DNA of 64,000 nucleotides from Marinimicrobium agarilyticum DSM 16975. Lineage in GTDB: Bacteria > Pseudomonadota > Gammaproteobacteria > Pseudomonadales > Cellvibrionaceae. A model generated the notes under the pieces. That model saw only the letters and a list, made by a program, of their open reading frames with translations, searched no databases and was not told the DNA's origin. A program made the translations under genes and the position numbers. Numbering within the stretch: the first letter of the stretch is position 1; every line of letters begins with the position of its first letter. The DNA lies in assembly GCF_000423345.1 (NCBI RefSeq), contig NZ_AUHU01000010.1:1-64000 (forward strand), given 5' to 3'. This document shows positions 37,676 to 47,389 of this stretch, piece after piece.

Positions 37676-38640
37676 CAGAAATGGGTATAGCCTTGTTGGG
37701 TCGCAAAGGGTTCGCCGTGCAGCCGACAGTCTACGCCAGTTCCCGCTCGCATGCGGCCGACAACGCTCGCCTGAAGCGCGCCGGAGGCGATGAGCATACC
37801 GAGTTCGTCCATACGGTTTTCGGGGACGGTAAAGCACAGCTCGTAATCATCGCCGCCGCACAGCGCCCATTCACGGGCCTGGGCGTGATCGGTCGCGGCC
37901 TGTAGCGCGGGGGACAGTGGCAGATCCTCCACAAACAGCTCGGCACCCAGGTCGCTGGCTTCGCAGATGTGGCCGAGGTCCGCCACCAGCCCGTCGGAAA
38001 TATCCAGGGCGGCGCTGGCGATGCCGGTCAGTTGCTTCGCGGCTTCCAGGCGCGGGGTGGGCCGCCAGTAGCGGCCGGAGAGGAAGGCGCTCGCGTCTTC
38101 GCCCGGGTCCTTGGTCAGCCGGTGCAGGAGTACCGCCAGACCGGCGGCGGAATCCCCGAGAGTGTGGGTCACCAACACGTAATCGCCGGCACTGGCGCCA
38201 TCGCGGCGCAGCGCCTGCCCCGCCGGAACCGACCCCATGAGCTGAATGGTAATGGACAGGGGCCCCCGGGTGGTGTCCCCCCCCACCAGCGTACAACCAA
38301 ATTCTTCGGCGGCGGCGAACAGGCCCCGGCTGAAATCCCTCAGCCACTCATCAGAGGCCTCGGGCAATGTCAGAGCCAGGGTGAACCACAGCGGCTTGGC
38401 GCCCATGGCAGCGAGGTCACTGAGGTTGACCCGCAGGGCTCTCTGGGCAATTTCCTCGGCGGGCGCGTCCTCGGGGAAGTGAGAGCCTGCCACCAGGGTA
38501 TCCACCGTTACTGCCAACGCTTCGCCCGCCGGTGGCTGCAACAGAGCGGCATCGTCCCCGACGCCGAGCAGCACCGACTCCGGGGTGGACTCGACGCTGT
38601 GTTGGCGGAAGTAATGGCGGATCAGTTCGAATTCACCCAT
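37675..38640 (-). CDS. thiL: Thiamine-monophosphate kinase
   Basis: ThiL makes thiamine diphosphate from thiamine monophosphate. The 321-residue protein starts MGEFELIRHYFRQH and has LLGVGDDAALL, the ATP-site GGDTTRG, and ALDISDGLVADL. It follows nusB by about 60 bases and overlaps pgpA. It is of normal length with no visible defect. Confidence 0.96.
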   Translation of the reverse strand: MGEFELIRHYFRQHSVESTPESVLLGVGDDAALLQPPAGEALAVTVDTLVAGSHFPEDAPAEEIAQRALRVNLSDLAAMGAKPLWFTLALTLPEASDEWLRDFSRGLFAAAEEFGCTLVGGDTTRGPLSITIQLMGSVPAGQALRRDGASAGDYVLVTHTLGDSAAGLAVLLHRLTKDPGEDASAFLSGRYWRPTPRLEAAKQLTGIASAALDISDGLVADLGHICEASDLGAELFVEDLPLSPALQAATDHAQAREWALCGGDDYELCFTVPENRMDELGMLIASGALQASVVGRMRAGTGVDCRLHGEPFATQQGYTHF

Positions 38641-38699
38641 GGTGTTTTGTTCGATTGGCGACCTTTTCGAAGGGGGAGAGCCAAGCGGGCCCGGCAGCG

Positions 38700-39152
38700 C
38701 TATCGAGCGCTTTTTTCGATGGCACGGGCGTCGTTGGCCGCGTGGTCCAGCACCCCATTGATGAATTTGTGGCTTTCGGCGGCGCCAAATTTTTTGGCAA
38801 GAGACACCGCTTCGTTAATGACCACCTTGTAGGGGACGTCAATGCGGTATTTGAGCTCGTAACTGCCCAGGCGCAACAACGCCAGTGTGACCGGGTCCAG
38901 CTCTTCCAGGCTACGGCCCTGCAGGTGAGGCACAAACACCGACTCCACCTCGCTCAGGTACTGGGGCACCCCGTGCAGCAACTCGTGGAAGTAGTCGACG
39001 TCCACATGGGTCATGTCGTTGTCCGTGCGAAACTCCGCCTCGATGGCGCCCAGGTTGGCGCCCGCCATCTGCCATTGATACAGCCCCTGCATGGCATAGT
39101 GCCGGGCCTTTCGGCGAGCAGCGGGGGTGGGGGCTTTGGATGCTTCCGCCAT
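38700..39152 (-). CDS. nusB: Transcription antitermination factor NusB
   Basis: NusB binds BoxA RNA with NusE for rRNA antitermination. The 150-residue protein has the N-terminal [16 protein letters not shown], the middle [12 protein letters not shown] and the C-terminal [12 protein letters not shown], followed by FINGVLD. It starts two bases after the ribH stop, giving tight coupling. Confidence 0.95.
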   Translation of the reverse strand: MAEASKAPTPAARRKARHYAMQGLYQWQMAGANLGAIEAEFRTDNDMTHVDVDYFHELLHGVPQYLSEVESVFVPHLQGRSLEELDPVTLALLRLGSYELKYRIDVPYKVVINEAVSLAKKFGAAESHKFINGVLDHAANDARAIEKSAR

Positions 39153-39154
39153 GA

Positions 39155-39625
39155 TCAGACTCGTCCCAGCAGTGAAACCATTTCCAGGGCGGTCGTAGCG
39201 GCCTCCACCCCTTTGTTACCGGCCTTGGTGCCGGAACGCTCGATCGCCTGCTCAATGGTATCCACGGTCAGCACACCGAAGGTGACCGGCACGTTGGCAT
39301 TCAGGGAAACCTGGGCCAGGCCTTTGGTGCACTCTCCCGCCACATAGTCGAAATGAGGGGTGCCACCGCGGATCACCGCTCCCAGGGCAATGATCGCGTC
39401 GAACTCTCCTTTGGCGGCAATACGTTGTGCAACCAGCGGAAACTCAAACGCGCCCGGCGCGTAGTATAGGGTCACCTGATCGTCTTTGATGCCGTGGCGG
39501 CGCAGGGTATCCAGGGCGCCTTCTTTCAGACTCTCGACCACAAAACTGTTCCAGCGGCTGACCAGCAGTGCGTAGCGGCCCTTGCTGGCGGCGAAATCGC
39601 CTTCTACAACCTTGATTTGACTCAT
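39155..39625 (-). CDS. ribH: 6,7-dimethyl-8-ribityllumazine synthase
   Basis: RibH condenses the ribityl-aminouracil and dihydroxybutanone phosphate into lumazine. The 156-residue protein has [25 protein letters not shown], and the phosphate-binding [17 protein letters not shown], with the catalytic His. It lies between ribBA and nusB, part of the rib operon. Confidence 0.95.
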   Translation of the reverse strand: MSQIKVVEGDFAASKGRYALLVSRWNSFVVESLKEGALDTLRRHGIKDDQVTLYYAPGAFEFPLVAQRIAAKGEFDAIIALGAVIRGGTPHFDYVAGECTKGLAQVSLNANVPVTFGVLTVDTIEQAIERSGTKAGNKGVEAATTALEMVSLLGRV

Positions 39626-39683
39626 AGCGGTGTCTCTTGTCTCTATAATTAGTAGCGATCAATAATTGAGGAGGCGGGCTGCC

Positions 39684-40802
39684 TCAGTGGTCGCCCGGCT
39701 CCAGATGTTCAACAATTTCCAGGTCAAAGCCCGACAGCGCGGTAAAGCGCATGGGCGCGGACATCAGGCGCATTTTGCGCACCCCCAGGTCCCGCAGGAT
39801 CTGCGAGCCGGTGCCCACCTGCTTGTAGACCTGGTCCGGGCTGCGCACCGGCTGCTTGCCGGAGAGCATCCAGTCAATGCCCTCCTCGACGTTGCCGGTG
39901 CTCTCATCATGGCAAATCAGGACCATGACACCCTGCCCTTCCTCGGCAATGGTCTTGAGCGCCTCCCGATAGCTCCAGGAGCGACTGGCTCCCTCACCCG
40001 GGCGCTTAAGGCCAATCAGATCCCGGGCCATATCCATGACGTGCACCCGTACCAGCGTCGGCTCAGCCGGGTCCACATGGCCTTTGAGCATGACAAAGTG
40101 CAGGTCGCCGCGGGCCAGGTCACGGTAAGTCAGCAGCTCAAAGGGGCCAAACTCGGTTTCGACCTGACGGCGGTTGATGCATTCAACCGTTTTTTCTTTC
40201 ACGGCCCGGTAGTGGATCAGGTCCGCTATGGTACCGATTTTCAGGTTGTGTGTCTGGGCGAATGCTTCCAGATCGGAGCGCCGCGCCATGGAGCCGTCGG
40301 CGTTCATCACTTCCACGATCACTGCCGCCGGTTCAAACCCCGCCAGACGGGCCAGGTCGCAGCCAGCCTCGGTATGCCCCGCCCGGCTCATTACCCCTCC
40401 GGGCTGGGACATGATCGGGAATATATGCCCGGGCTGGACGATATCCCGCGGCTTGGCGTCCCGGTCGACCGCCACGCGCACGGTGCGGGCCCGGTCCGCC
40501 GCGGAAATACCGGTGGTCACCCCTTCGGCCGCCTCAATGGAGACCGTGAAGTTGGTCGAGTAGCGGGCCTGGTTGTCGGACACCATCAGGGGCAACCCCA
40601 ACTGCTGGCAGCGCTCGGGGGTCAGGGTCAGGCAGATCAGCCCACGGGCATGGGTGGACATGAAGTTGATGTCCTCCGCCCGCACCTGCTCGGCGACCAT
40701 GATCAGGTCCCCTTCGTTTTCCCGATCCTCGTCATCCATCAGGATGACCATTTTGCCCTGCCGCAGGTCGTCGATCAGCTCTTCCGGCGTATTCAGTTCC
40801 AT
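39684..40802 (-). CDS. ribBA: 3,4-dihydroxy-2-butanone 4-phosphate synthase with degenerate RibA domain
   Basis: The N-terminal 200 residues are RibB: DDEDRENEGDLIM, STHARGLICL and GHTEAGCDLARLAG carry the metal and substrate residues. The C-terminal half has the GTP cyclohydrolase II fold, but the zinc cysteines of CLTGD-CDCG are absent (PTLVRVHVMDMARDLIGL), so it is probably inactive. Intact ribA is at 36484. The start is the ATG at 40802 (MELNTPEELIDDL). The stop codon lies 58 bases before ribH. Confidence 0.93.
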   Translation of the reverse strand: MELNTPEELIDDLRQGKMVILMDDEDRENEGDLIMVAEQVRAEDINFMSTHARGLICLTLTPERCQQLGLPLMVSDNQARYSTNFTVSIEAAEGVTTGISAADRARTVRVAVDRDAKPRDIVQPGHIFPIMSQPGGVMSRAGHTEAGCDLARLAGFEPAAVIVEVMNADGSMARRSDLEAFAQTHNLKIGTIADLIHYRAVKEKTVECINRRQVETEFGPFELLTYRDLARGDLHFVMLKGHVDPAEPTLVRVHVMDMARDLIGLKRPGEGASRSWSYREALKTIAEEGQGVMVLICHDESTGNVEEGIDWMLSGKQPVRSPDQVYKQVGTGSQILRDLGVRKMRLMSAPMRFTALSGFDLEIVEHLEPGDH

Positions 40803-40830
40803 ACCTACCTTCATTTCAAGGCCGCTGCAC

Positions 40831-41490
40831 TCAGCGGCGCGTAAAACCATGCTCGGCCAGAAAGTCCAGGGTAATGCCCCCCGCGCTTTCCGCCGCCTTG
40901 TCTCCCAATAATAACCGCTCCAGGTAACGGGCCAGAACATCGACTTCCAGGTTGACCTGTGTGCCCGGCTGATAGCTGTCCATGATGGTCCATTTGAGGG
41001 TATGGGGGACGATATTCAACTCAAACTGTGCGCCGTCCACTTTGTTGACGGTCAGGCTGGTGCCGTCCACCGTAATGGAACCTTTGTGCGCGATGTATTT
41101 TGCCAGCGCGTCCGGGGCGCGAATGGTGAAGCGCTCCGAGCGGGCATCACGGTGGCGCTCAACGACTTCGCCGACGCCATCGACGTGACCGCTGACAATA
41201 TGGCCGCCCAGGCGGGTGGTGGGCGTCAGTGCCTTTTCCAGGTTGACCGCCTGCCCCGTCGACCAGTCGCCGACGGTGGTATGTTCCAGGGTCTCGCCGG
41301 AGACGTCGGCCCAGTAGCCATTGCCCGGCAAATCCACCACCGTCAGGCAGACGCCGTTGGTGGCAATGGAGTCGCCCAGCTGCACGTCCGCCAGCGGCAG
41401 GTCACCGGTTTCAACCAGCAGCCGAAGGTCTCCGCCCTTGGGTTCAAGGCGGGCCACCCGGCCCTTGGCTTCGATAATGCCTGTGAACAT
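40831..41490 (-). CDS. ribE: Riboflavin synthase
   Basis: Riboflavin synthase (also called RibC) dismutates lumazine to riboflavin. The 219-residue protein has two lumazine-binding repeats: MFTGIIEAKGRVA, GVCLTVVDLPG in the first and GHIVSGHVDGVG, GTSLTVNKVDG in the second. The ATG at 41490 is the classical MFTGIIE start. It follows ribD by 13 bases and precedes ribBA by 28 bases. Confidence 0.95.
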   Translation of the reverse strand: MFTGIIEAKGRVARLEPKGGDLRLLVETGDLPLADVQLGDSIATNGVCLTVVDLPGNGYWADVSGETLEHTTVGDWSTGQAVNLEKALTPTTRLGGHIVSGHVDGVGEVVERHRDARSERFTIRAPDALAKYIAHKGSITVDGTSLTVNKVDGAQFELNIVPHTLKWTIMDSYQPGTQVNLEVDVLARYLERLLLGDKAAESAGGITLDFLAEHGFTRR

Positions 41491-41503
41491 GTGGTTGTCT
41501 CGT

Positions 41504-42619
41504 CTAGCCTTCCGGGTCGGGGCTGGCGGTAATGCGCCAGTCCTGTCCGATGGCACGAATGTCGTGAATTTTCAGGGGCAACTGCGCCGCCATGGTATCC
41601 AGCGGTAACTGAAACAGAGGCCGGGCGTTGCTACCCAGCAGCTTCGGCGCCATGTAAATGATCGCCTCATCCAGCAGCCCCAGCCCAAGAAACGCCCCGG
41701 CGAGAGTCGCGCCGGACTCGACCAGCACGTCGTTGCACTCCCGTCGGGCCAGCTCTTCCAGCAGCGCCCTCAGGTCGATACGCCCACCCCGCCCCGGCAG
41801 GATCAGTGTTTCCACCTGCTCGGGCCAGGCCTGCGGTCGCGGTTCGCTCCCATGCACCAGCAATACCGGCCCTGGATGCTGCAACAGTGGCGCATCGGGC
41901 GTCATCCGGCCGCGAGAATCCAGCACCACTCGCAGCGGCTGGCGCCGGGCAATGCGTTCGGCATCATCCAGCTTCAACTCGGCGGCGCGCACCGTCAGTG
42001 CCGCCTGGTCCATCAGTACCGTATCCACCCCGGTGACAATCGCACAGCTGCGGGCGCGCAGCCGCTGCACATCTTCCCGGGAGCGGCGGGAGGTTACCCA
42101 TTTGCTTTCACCACTGGCCATGGCAGTACGTCCGTCCAGGCTCATGGCCAGCTTGCAGCGTACCAGGGGCAGCCCTCGTTCCATGCGCTTAATGAAGCCA
42201 GCATTCAGGGCTCGGGCCTCGTCTTCCATCAGCGGGCCTTCGACCTCGACGCCGGCCCGACGCAGCGTGTCCAGCCCCTCACCGGCCACCCGCGGGTTCG
42301 GATCTTCCATGGCATAGACCACCCGGGCAATACCGGCATCCACCAGCGCCTGACTGCAGGGGCCGGTGCGGCCGGTATGGTTGCAGGGTTCGAGCGTGAC
42401 GTATGCGGTTGCCCCCGGCGCCCGGGAACCGGCGTTGTTGATCGCGTTGATTTCCGCATGGGCCTTGCCTGCCCACTCATGCCAGCCTTCAGCAACCTGC
42501 TCGCCGTCGCGCACCAACACGCAACCGACCCGAGGGTTGGGCATGGTGGTATACCGACCGCGCTCCGCCAGGCGCAGGGCGTGCGCCATGTAGTGGCTGT
42601 CCAGCTCCGTCAGGGGCAT
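41504..42619 (-). CDS. ribD: Bifunctional riboflavin deaminase/reductase
   Basis: RibD deaminates and reduces the pyrimidine intermediate. The N-terminal deaminase has the zinc site HAEINAI and LEPCNHTGRTGPC. The C-terminal reductase has RCKLAMSLDGRTA and ESGATLAGAFL. The start is the ATG at 42619 (MPLTELDSHYMAHALRLAER), five bases after the nrdR stop; an upstream start would overlap nrdR. Confidence 0.95.
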   Translation of the reverse strand: MPLTELDSHYMAHALRLAERGRYTTMPNPRVGCVLVRDGEQVAEGWHEWAGKAHAEINAINNAGSRAPGATAYVTLEPCNHTGRTGPCSQALVDAGIARVVYAMEDPNPRVAGEGLDTLRRAGVEVEGPLMEDEARALNAGFIKRMERGLPLVRCKLAMSLDGRTAMASGESKWVTSRRSREDVQRLRARSCAIVTGVDTVLMDQAALTVRAAELKLDDAERIARRQPLRVVLDSRGRMTPDAPLLQHPGPVLLVHGSEPRPQAWPEQVETLILPGRGGRIDLRALLEELARRECNDVLVESGATLAGAFLGLGLLDEAIIYMAPKLLGSNARPLFQLPLDTMAAQLPLKIHDIRAIGQDWRITASPDPEG

Positions 42620-42623
42620 GGGG

Positions 42624-43124
42624 TTAAATCTTTGCCTTGGTGTCGTGAACGTCAGAGGTTCGGGTGTCGGGTTCATGCCGCTCGAGCCGATCGATTTCCT
42701 GGCGGAATTCGTTCAGGTCTTTGAACCGGCGGTATACGGACGCAAAGCGCACATAGGCCACTTCATCGAGCTTGCGCAGTTCATCCATCACCTTTTCGCC
42801 CACTTTCAGCGAAGGCACTTCGCGCTCACCAGTGGCCTGGAGGAAGTGCTTGATCTGATTGATGGCCGACTCGATGGACTCAATGCTGACGGGCCGCTTT
42901 TCCAGCGCCCGCAACAGGCCGGCGCGCAACTTGGCTTCATCGAAAGGTTCGCGGGTACCGTCCTGCTTGATGATGCGGGGCATCACCAGCTCGGCGATTT
43001 CATAGGTGGTAAAACGCTCGTTGCAGGAAAGACACTGGCGACGACGCCGAACCTGGTCGCCTTCGGCAACCAGTCGGGAGTCGACCACTTTGGTGTCTTC
43101 AGCGCCGCAGAAAGGACAGTGCAT
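42624..43124 (-). CDS. nrdR: Transcriptional repressor NrdR
   Basis: NrdR represses ribonucleotide reductase genes in response to ATP/dATP. The 166-residue protein has the zinc ribbon [17 protein letters not shown] and [17 protein letters not shown], then an ATP-cone ([20 protein letters not shown]). It is the first gene of the nrdR-ribD-ribE-ribBA-ribH-nusB-thiL-pgpA cluster. Confidence 0.96.
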   Translation of the reverse strand: MHCPFCGAEDTKVVDSRLVAEGDQVRRRRQCLSCNERFTTYEIAELVMPRIIKQDGTREPFDEAKLRAGLLRALEKRPVSIESIESAINQIKHFLQATGEREVPSLKVGEKVMDELRKLDEVAYVRFASVYRRFKDLNEFRQEIDRLERHEPDTRTSDVHDTKAKI

Positions 43125-43199
43125 GGCACGGGGCCTCGTGGGTTCTCAAACTGCGCGCATCTTAGCACAGTTGCCACTAACGCCCCAGAACGGGGCTTG

Positions 43200-43940
43200 T
43201 CAGCTTGCCGTGGGCGCCGGTACGACTTCGCCCGCCTCAACCAGCTCCCCTTCGATAAAGGTGAGGGCCTCATCAATCAATAGCAGCATGGCCGCCTTGG
43301 CCCGATCGGGGTTGCGGTTTTTGATCGCATGATAGACCTTGGCGTGGTCTTCAATCACCGCGTCCTGGTCTCCCTTGATCACATTGGTATGGCGAATACT
43401 CACGTTGAGCGCCGTCTGGATAAAGTCGCGAAGGCGGATATAGAACCGGTTCTGGCTGGCGTAAAGAATACTGACATGGAAGTTAATATCGGCCTGCAAG
43501 CCCTCTTCCGGTTTGAACTTGGCCTGACGCATCCCCTCCAGTGCATCCTCGATCCGTTGGATACTGGCATCATCCGCGAAGCGCGCCGCGAGCGAGGCCG
43601 CTTCGGGCTCGATGGCGATGCGCATCTGCAGAAACTCGCGCAGCACACGCAGGGAGGGGTTGCCTTCCAGGGACCAGCGCAGCAGGTCGGAGTCGAAGAT
43701 GTTCCACTCCTGCTCAGGCAGAATACGAATGCCCTGGCGCGGGCGGCTGGATATCAACCCTTTGGCCGAGAGCATTTTCACCGCTTCGCGCACGGCAGTA
43801 CGGCTGACGCCAAACTGCTCGCACAACTCCGCCTCGGTGGGCAGACTTTCGTCCTTGGGGTAGACACCGCACACGATCGCCTTGCCCAGCTCCTGGGTCA
43901 TACGCTGGGATAGGTTAAAATTGCGTTCAAATACGGCCAT
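43200..43940 (-). CDS. FCD-domain GntR-family regulator
   Basis: The 246-residue protein has an N-terminal winged helix (LPTEAELCEQFGVSRTAVRE, then AVKMLSAKGLI) and the all-helical FCD ligand-binding domain with metal-binding Asp/His residues (NFHVSILYASQNRF and the late ADINFH motif). It resembles the FadR subfamily that senses sugar acids or other organic acids. It sits just downstream of the sugar-uptake locus and is likely its local regulator, possibly through the palindrome GTATTATAATAC at 44302-44313. That link is inference. Confidence 0.85.
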   Translation of the reverse strand: MAVFERNFNLSQRMTQELGKAIVCGVYPKDESLPTEAELCEQFGVSRTAVREAVKMLSAKGLISSRPRQGIRILPEQEWNIFDSDLLRWSLEGNPSLRVLREFLQMRIAIEPEAASLAARFADDASIQRIEDALEGMRQAKFKPEEGLQADINFHVSILYASQNRFYIRLRDFIQTALNVSIRHTNVIKGDQDAVIEDHAKVYHAIKNRNPDRAKAAMLLLIDEALTFIEGELVEAGEVVPAPTAS

Positions 43941-44084
43941 AACGGTGAATCCAGGTGTATTGGGGTTAAGCTTGAATTATTGGTATCGAGATCTAAGCCT
44001 GCAAAGGTAGCGCGTTACTCAACAAAGTTCAATAAAGGGATTATCAGACAATAGGACGTTTTGGCGAGAATGATTACCACTGGT

Positions 44085-44117
44085 AAAAAAAGCCCTCGTA
44101 CCTTTCGGTACAAGGGC
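44085..44117 (-). terminator. Minus-strand rho-independent terminator or attenuator
   Basis: The stem GCCCTTGTACC/GGTACGAGGGC with a short loop is followed on the minus strand by TTTTTTT. It lies about 145 bases before the FCD regulator and after the palindrome, so it may end a short transcript. Confidence 0.7.
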
Positions 44118-44379
44118 GAGGGAGACCTCGATATCAACCAACATCGAGTGAGAGACACGAAACCCGTCGACCTGCCTGTCATCGCCGACGGCTTTCAAAG
44201 CCTTAAGGAGAATCCAAATGAACCCCGGTGACCTCGTGGGAGAGGAGATCACCGCTGCTCCAGCGCTTCGGCCCAATTTCCGAATTGCCTTTGGATACCT
44301 CGTATTATAATACAATAACCAAAATCGTCAACCATCTCATCGCAAATCCATCGTCGTGTAGGGTCATCCCCCTGTTGAC

Positions 44380-44410
44380 AAAAAAGCCCGGCACAAAGGC
44401 CGGGCTTTTT
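44380..44410. terminator. Bidirectional terminator after TonB receptor
   Basis: AAAAAAGCCCGGC and GCCGGGCTTTTT form a strong stem with A and T runs on either side. It lies 45 bases past the stop of the TonB-dependent receptor gene (44455, minus strand). Confidence 0.85.
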
Positions 44411-44454
44411 GGGCGCGCCCCCGTCGAGGACGGGGGCCGTTGCACTTACTCGAT

Positions 44455-47262
44455 TTAGAACGAGTAGCGGGCTCCAAGCGCAAAGGTTCTTGAGTAAATA
44501 CCATTGCTGAAGTTGAACAGGTTCTGATTTCCTTCCCCGTAATAGCTCTGGTAAACGTCATCCAACAGGTTGGTGGCGTCGAAAGAAACCACCAAACTGT
44601 CCGTTACGTCATAGCTGAACTGGAAATCCAGACTTTGCTCGGGACGATTCCAGAACTGGATGGGGTTGGCGAAAATGGCTGCCTCGTTTCCTGTATAGAA
44701 GGCTTCACGCCATACATAGGAAAGACGAGCGTCAAACACCTCTTTGTCGTACGCCAGCACAACGCTGTAAGAAGAGTCGGATACGCCGCTCATCTCTGAG
44801 TCAACATAGCCACTGACGCTACCATCTTCAGCGAACTCGGGCGTTTGCTGCGAAGAGTCAAGCGCGGTATAACTCGCCTGAACGCCCAATCCATCCAAAA
44901 CCTCTGGCAGGTTATCAGGGAAGTATACCAACCCGAGTTCCACCCCGGACAGCTCACCATCCGCCGCGTTTACCGGGGCACTGAGAACGTAGGGGCGCTC
45001 AACGCCGTCATTCCCAGTTCTGACAATGGTGGTCCGACCGGGAATCACCAGCCCTTCAATTTCACGCTTGAATACGGCGCCATAGAGCGAACTACCTTCG
45101 GCAAAGTACCACTCCAGCGACAAATCATAGTTGGTGGACTCAGTCGGCTCCAGGTCTGGGTTACCGCCAGTACCTGTGCCGTATACAGCACCTTCCGTCA
45201 GCGGATCCTGCCAGTACTGTAGAGCGTTCAAATCGGCAAAGTTGGGCATACGCAGGGTTTGCGTGTAAGCCAGCCGGGCTACAACGTCGTTAGTGATATC
45301 CCAGTTGACGACTACGCTTGGCAGCACATCGCTGACTTCGGCGGTGTCCTCACTGAACTCATACTCGTTGGTTTGGGCTGCCGTCTCTGCCCAGAACTGC
45401 ATGTCCTGCTCATAAGAGACGTAGCGAGCGCCCAGTTCGCCACTCACGCGATCCCCAAGGGTGAAATCAGCAGTGACATACGCCGCCGCGGACGTTTCTT
45501 CGATGTCGAACGTTTTGTAAACTGCCTCTGCCTCCAGCCCATAAGCAGAGCGAACCGCAGAAGCATTGTCCAACATGTAAGAGCCATCGGCCGTTATATA
45601 ACTGTCGAAGATATCCGCTCGCCCATCAAAGTAATCGTTAACCGTGAACACCAAGCCAGAACCGTCACCCGCTCCCGCCTCAGCCAACTCATCCATCAAC
45701 GCCTGAAGCGGCTGGCTGCCACCGGCATCCTGCGCGCGCGTGAACTCTTCCGCCGTGCGAACTTCATAACGTCCACCGACTTTAACGGCATTGATAAAGC
45801 GGTTATCCAATTGCCAATCCGCGTCGACGGTGAAGGTCGATGCGTCACCGCTGTTGCCGCCACCATTGTCATAAATGGTTCCGGCATTCCAGTTGGCGAC
45901 CGCCGCCATGTCTGACTCATCCACATCCGTCGTTTCCGGGTTGTCCCACAACGTCAAGCTCGGAACACCATCGTTGTCGTTGTAGTCGACATCAAGACCG
46001 TAAGACACTCGATCAAAACGCATTGCGAAGAAGTCGGTGGTGAACTCGCTGTCCTGATAAATCAGTTCCGAGTTGATGGTCAAGCTATCAGTCGGTTCCC
46101 AGGTAGCACCCAGAGCGTAAAGGAAGCTGTCAGTTTCACCATAGGAATAATCCCCACTTTGAAAGCCACCATTTCGCTTACCCTGATGCTCCTTCACGAC
46201 ATTGGTGCCATCGTAAATGGTGGGTATTTCGATGTTGCCATTCTGGTTCTCGAAGGTATTACTGAACCACATGGCATTCTGCGAAGAGTTTCTGTAGCCG
46301 GTGTAAAACATCTCGCCGACAAACTCCAGCTCATCGTTCGGTGCCCACTGCAGCGAAACACTGGCCGCCGGACGCTCACGTTTGCCGGTAAATGCCGTAC
46401 CGAAGATCGCATCGCGCATCATCAGGTATTCAACGTCTGTTCCGCCGACATTGAGGGTGGAACCCTCCGCATAGGGGATGCCCTGTTCCAGACCGGCCTG
46501 CCAGATAGGACTGCCATCGGAATGATTATTGGGGATTCTTTCATACGGCGCGTACTGATAGTGCGGGTCCGCGGTAAAGAACGGGAAGACTGCGCCGGCC
46601 GTCATTGTATCGTCGCGATAGTTGGTTTCAGCGTAGGAAACATTCAGCAGGGCGCCAAATTCCCCGGCAGCACCCAGGTCCCAGCGGTTACTGAACAATG
46701 CACTGATATTCGGATCCACTTCCTTTGCCTGGTCGGCATAGATCGCACGCCCAGCGACAACCACTTTCGAACCATCAAAGTTGAAGGGACGGTGCGTGAG
46801 AACGTCGATCGAGCCAGCGATACCGCGCTCAACCTGCTCCGCTGAACGTGTTTTGTAAACCGTAACACCAGCCAGCAGGCTGGCCGGAATGTCTTGAAGT
46901 GCAACCGCACGACCTGCCCCGGTGAAAACATCACGACCGTTAACAGTGGTATGAACATCCGACAGGCCACGGATAGACACGGCACTTACCTCTCCCGCTC
47001 CGCGACCAGTGGTTTGCACACCAGTGACGCGCTGGAGGGATTCAATGACGTTGTTATCGGGAAACTTACCAATATCTTCAGCAACAATTGCATCTACAAT
47101 TTGTGTGCTGTCACGCTTGATATCAAGCGCCTTATTCAAACTGCTGCGAATACCGGTTACCACAATCTCTTCGAGAAGCGGCTCTTCCGTTTCTTGGGCG
47201 GACACTGACTGGGCCAGTATGGCCGCCAATATTGCACTGGACAAAGCTGTTTTTGAGTACAT
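44455..47262 (-). CDS. TonB-dependent receptor, arabinan locus
   Basis: The 935-residue outer-membrane receptor has a signal peptide (MYSKTALSSAILAAILAQ, cut after VSA), a TonB box/plug start (EEIVVTGIRSSLNKALDIKR), the plug with LQRVTGVQTTG and AVSIRGLSD, and a long beta-barrel ending in the C-terminal Phe (FALGARYSF). It belongs to the TonB-Xanth-Caul type used for oligosaccharide uptake. It follows the large GH43 gene. The substrate is probably arabino-oligosaccharide. A paralogue with a very similar C-terminus is at the right edge of the window (63190). Confidence 0.9.
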   Translation of the reverse strand: MYSKTALSSAILAAILAQSVSAQETEEPLLEEIVVTGIRSSLNKALDIKRDSTQIVDAIVAEDIGKFPDNNVIESLQRVTGVQTTGRGAGEVSAVSIRGLSDVHTTVNGRDVFTGAGRAVALQDIPASLLAGVTVYKTRSAEQVERGIAGSIDVLTHRPFNFDGSKVVVAGRAIYADQAKEVDPNISALFSNRWDLGAAGEFGALLNVSYAETNYRDDTMTAGAVFPFFTADPHYQYAPYERIPNNHSDGSPIWQAGLEQGIPYAEGSTLNVGGTDVEYLMMRDAIFGTAFTGKRERPAASVSLQWAPNDELEFVGEMFYTGYRNSSQNAMWFSNTFENQNGNIEIPTIYDGTNVVKEHQGKRNGGFQSGDYSYGETDSFLYALGATWEPTDSLTINSELIYQDSEFTTDFFAMRFDRVSYGLDVDYNDNDGVPSLTLWDNPETTDVDESDMAAVANWNAGTIYDNGGGNSGDASTFTVDADWQLDNRFINAVKVGGRYEVRTAEEFTRAQDAGGSQPLQALMDELAEAGAGDGSGLVFTVNDYFDGRADIFDSYITADGSYMLDNASAVRSAYGLEAEAVYKTFDIEETSAAAYVTADFTLGDRVSGELGARYVSYEQDMQFWAETAAQTNEYEFSEDTAEVSDVLPSVVVNWDITNDVVARLAYTQTLRMPNFADLNALQYWQDPLTEGAVYGTGTGGNPDLEPTESTNYDLSLEWYFAEGSSLYGAVFKREIEGLVIPGRTTIVRTGNDGVERPYVLSAPVNAADGELSGVELGLVYFPDNLPEVLDGLGVQASYTALDSSQQTPEFAEDGSVSGYVDSEMSGVSDSSYSVVLAYDKEVFDARLSYVWREAFYTGNEAAIFANPIQFWNRPEQSLDFQFSYDVTDSLVVSFDATNLLDDVYQSYYGEGNQNLFNFSNGIYSRTFALGARYSF

Positions 47263-47389
47263 TATTCGACTCCAGAATTTTTATTAAAATTCACTTTTCT
47301 GCCAGGAAGCATTTTCAAAACTATTGTTCATACGCTCATTGGCAAATATTGGGCTAGCGGGCAGAGGGGGCCATAGCCCCCAAGCCTTC

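Larger units (their letters stand above)
43941..44454. promoter_or_regulatory. Intergenic region with terminators, palindrome and possible small RNA
   Basis: A 12-base perfect palindrome GTATTATAATAC lies at 44302-44313, about 360 bases before the regulator start. A minus-strand terminator (stem GCCCT-GTACC/GGTAC-AGGGC, then TTTTTTT) is at 44085-44117, between the palindrome and the regulator gene. On the plus strand aaggag precedes an ATG at 44218 that opens a 30-codon frame. These features fit a leader, attenuator or small RNA, but no known riboswitch is recognised. Confidence 0.45.

Noticed and set aside
40803-41000. Possible FMN riboswitch in the rib cluster
   Set aside because: The gap between ribE and ribBA is only 28 bases and no FMN-type fold is visible.
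43141-43199. Promoter for an alternative start of nrdR
   Set aside because: Nothing distinctive seen; the short gap is compatible with an ordinary promoter.
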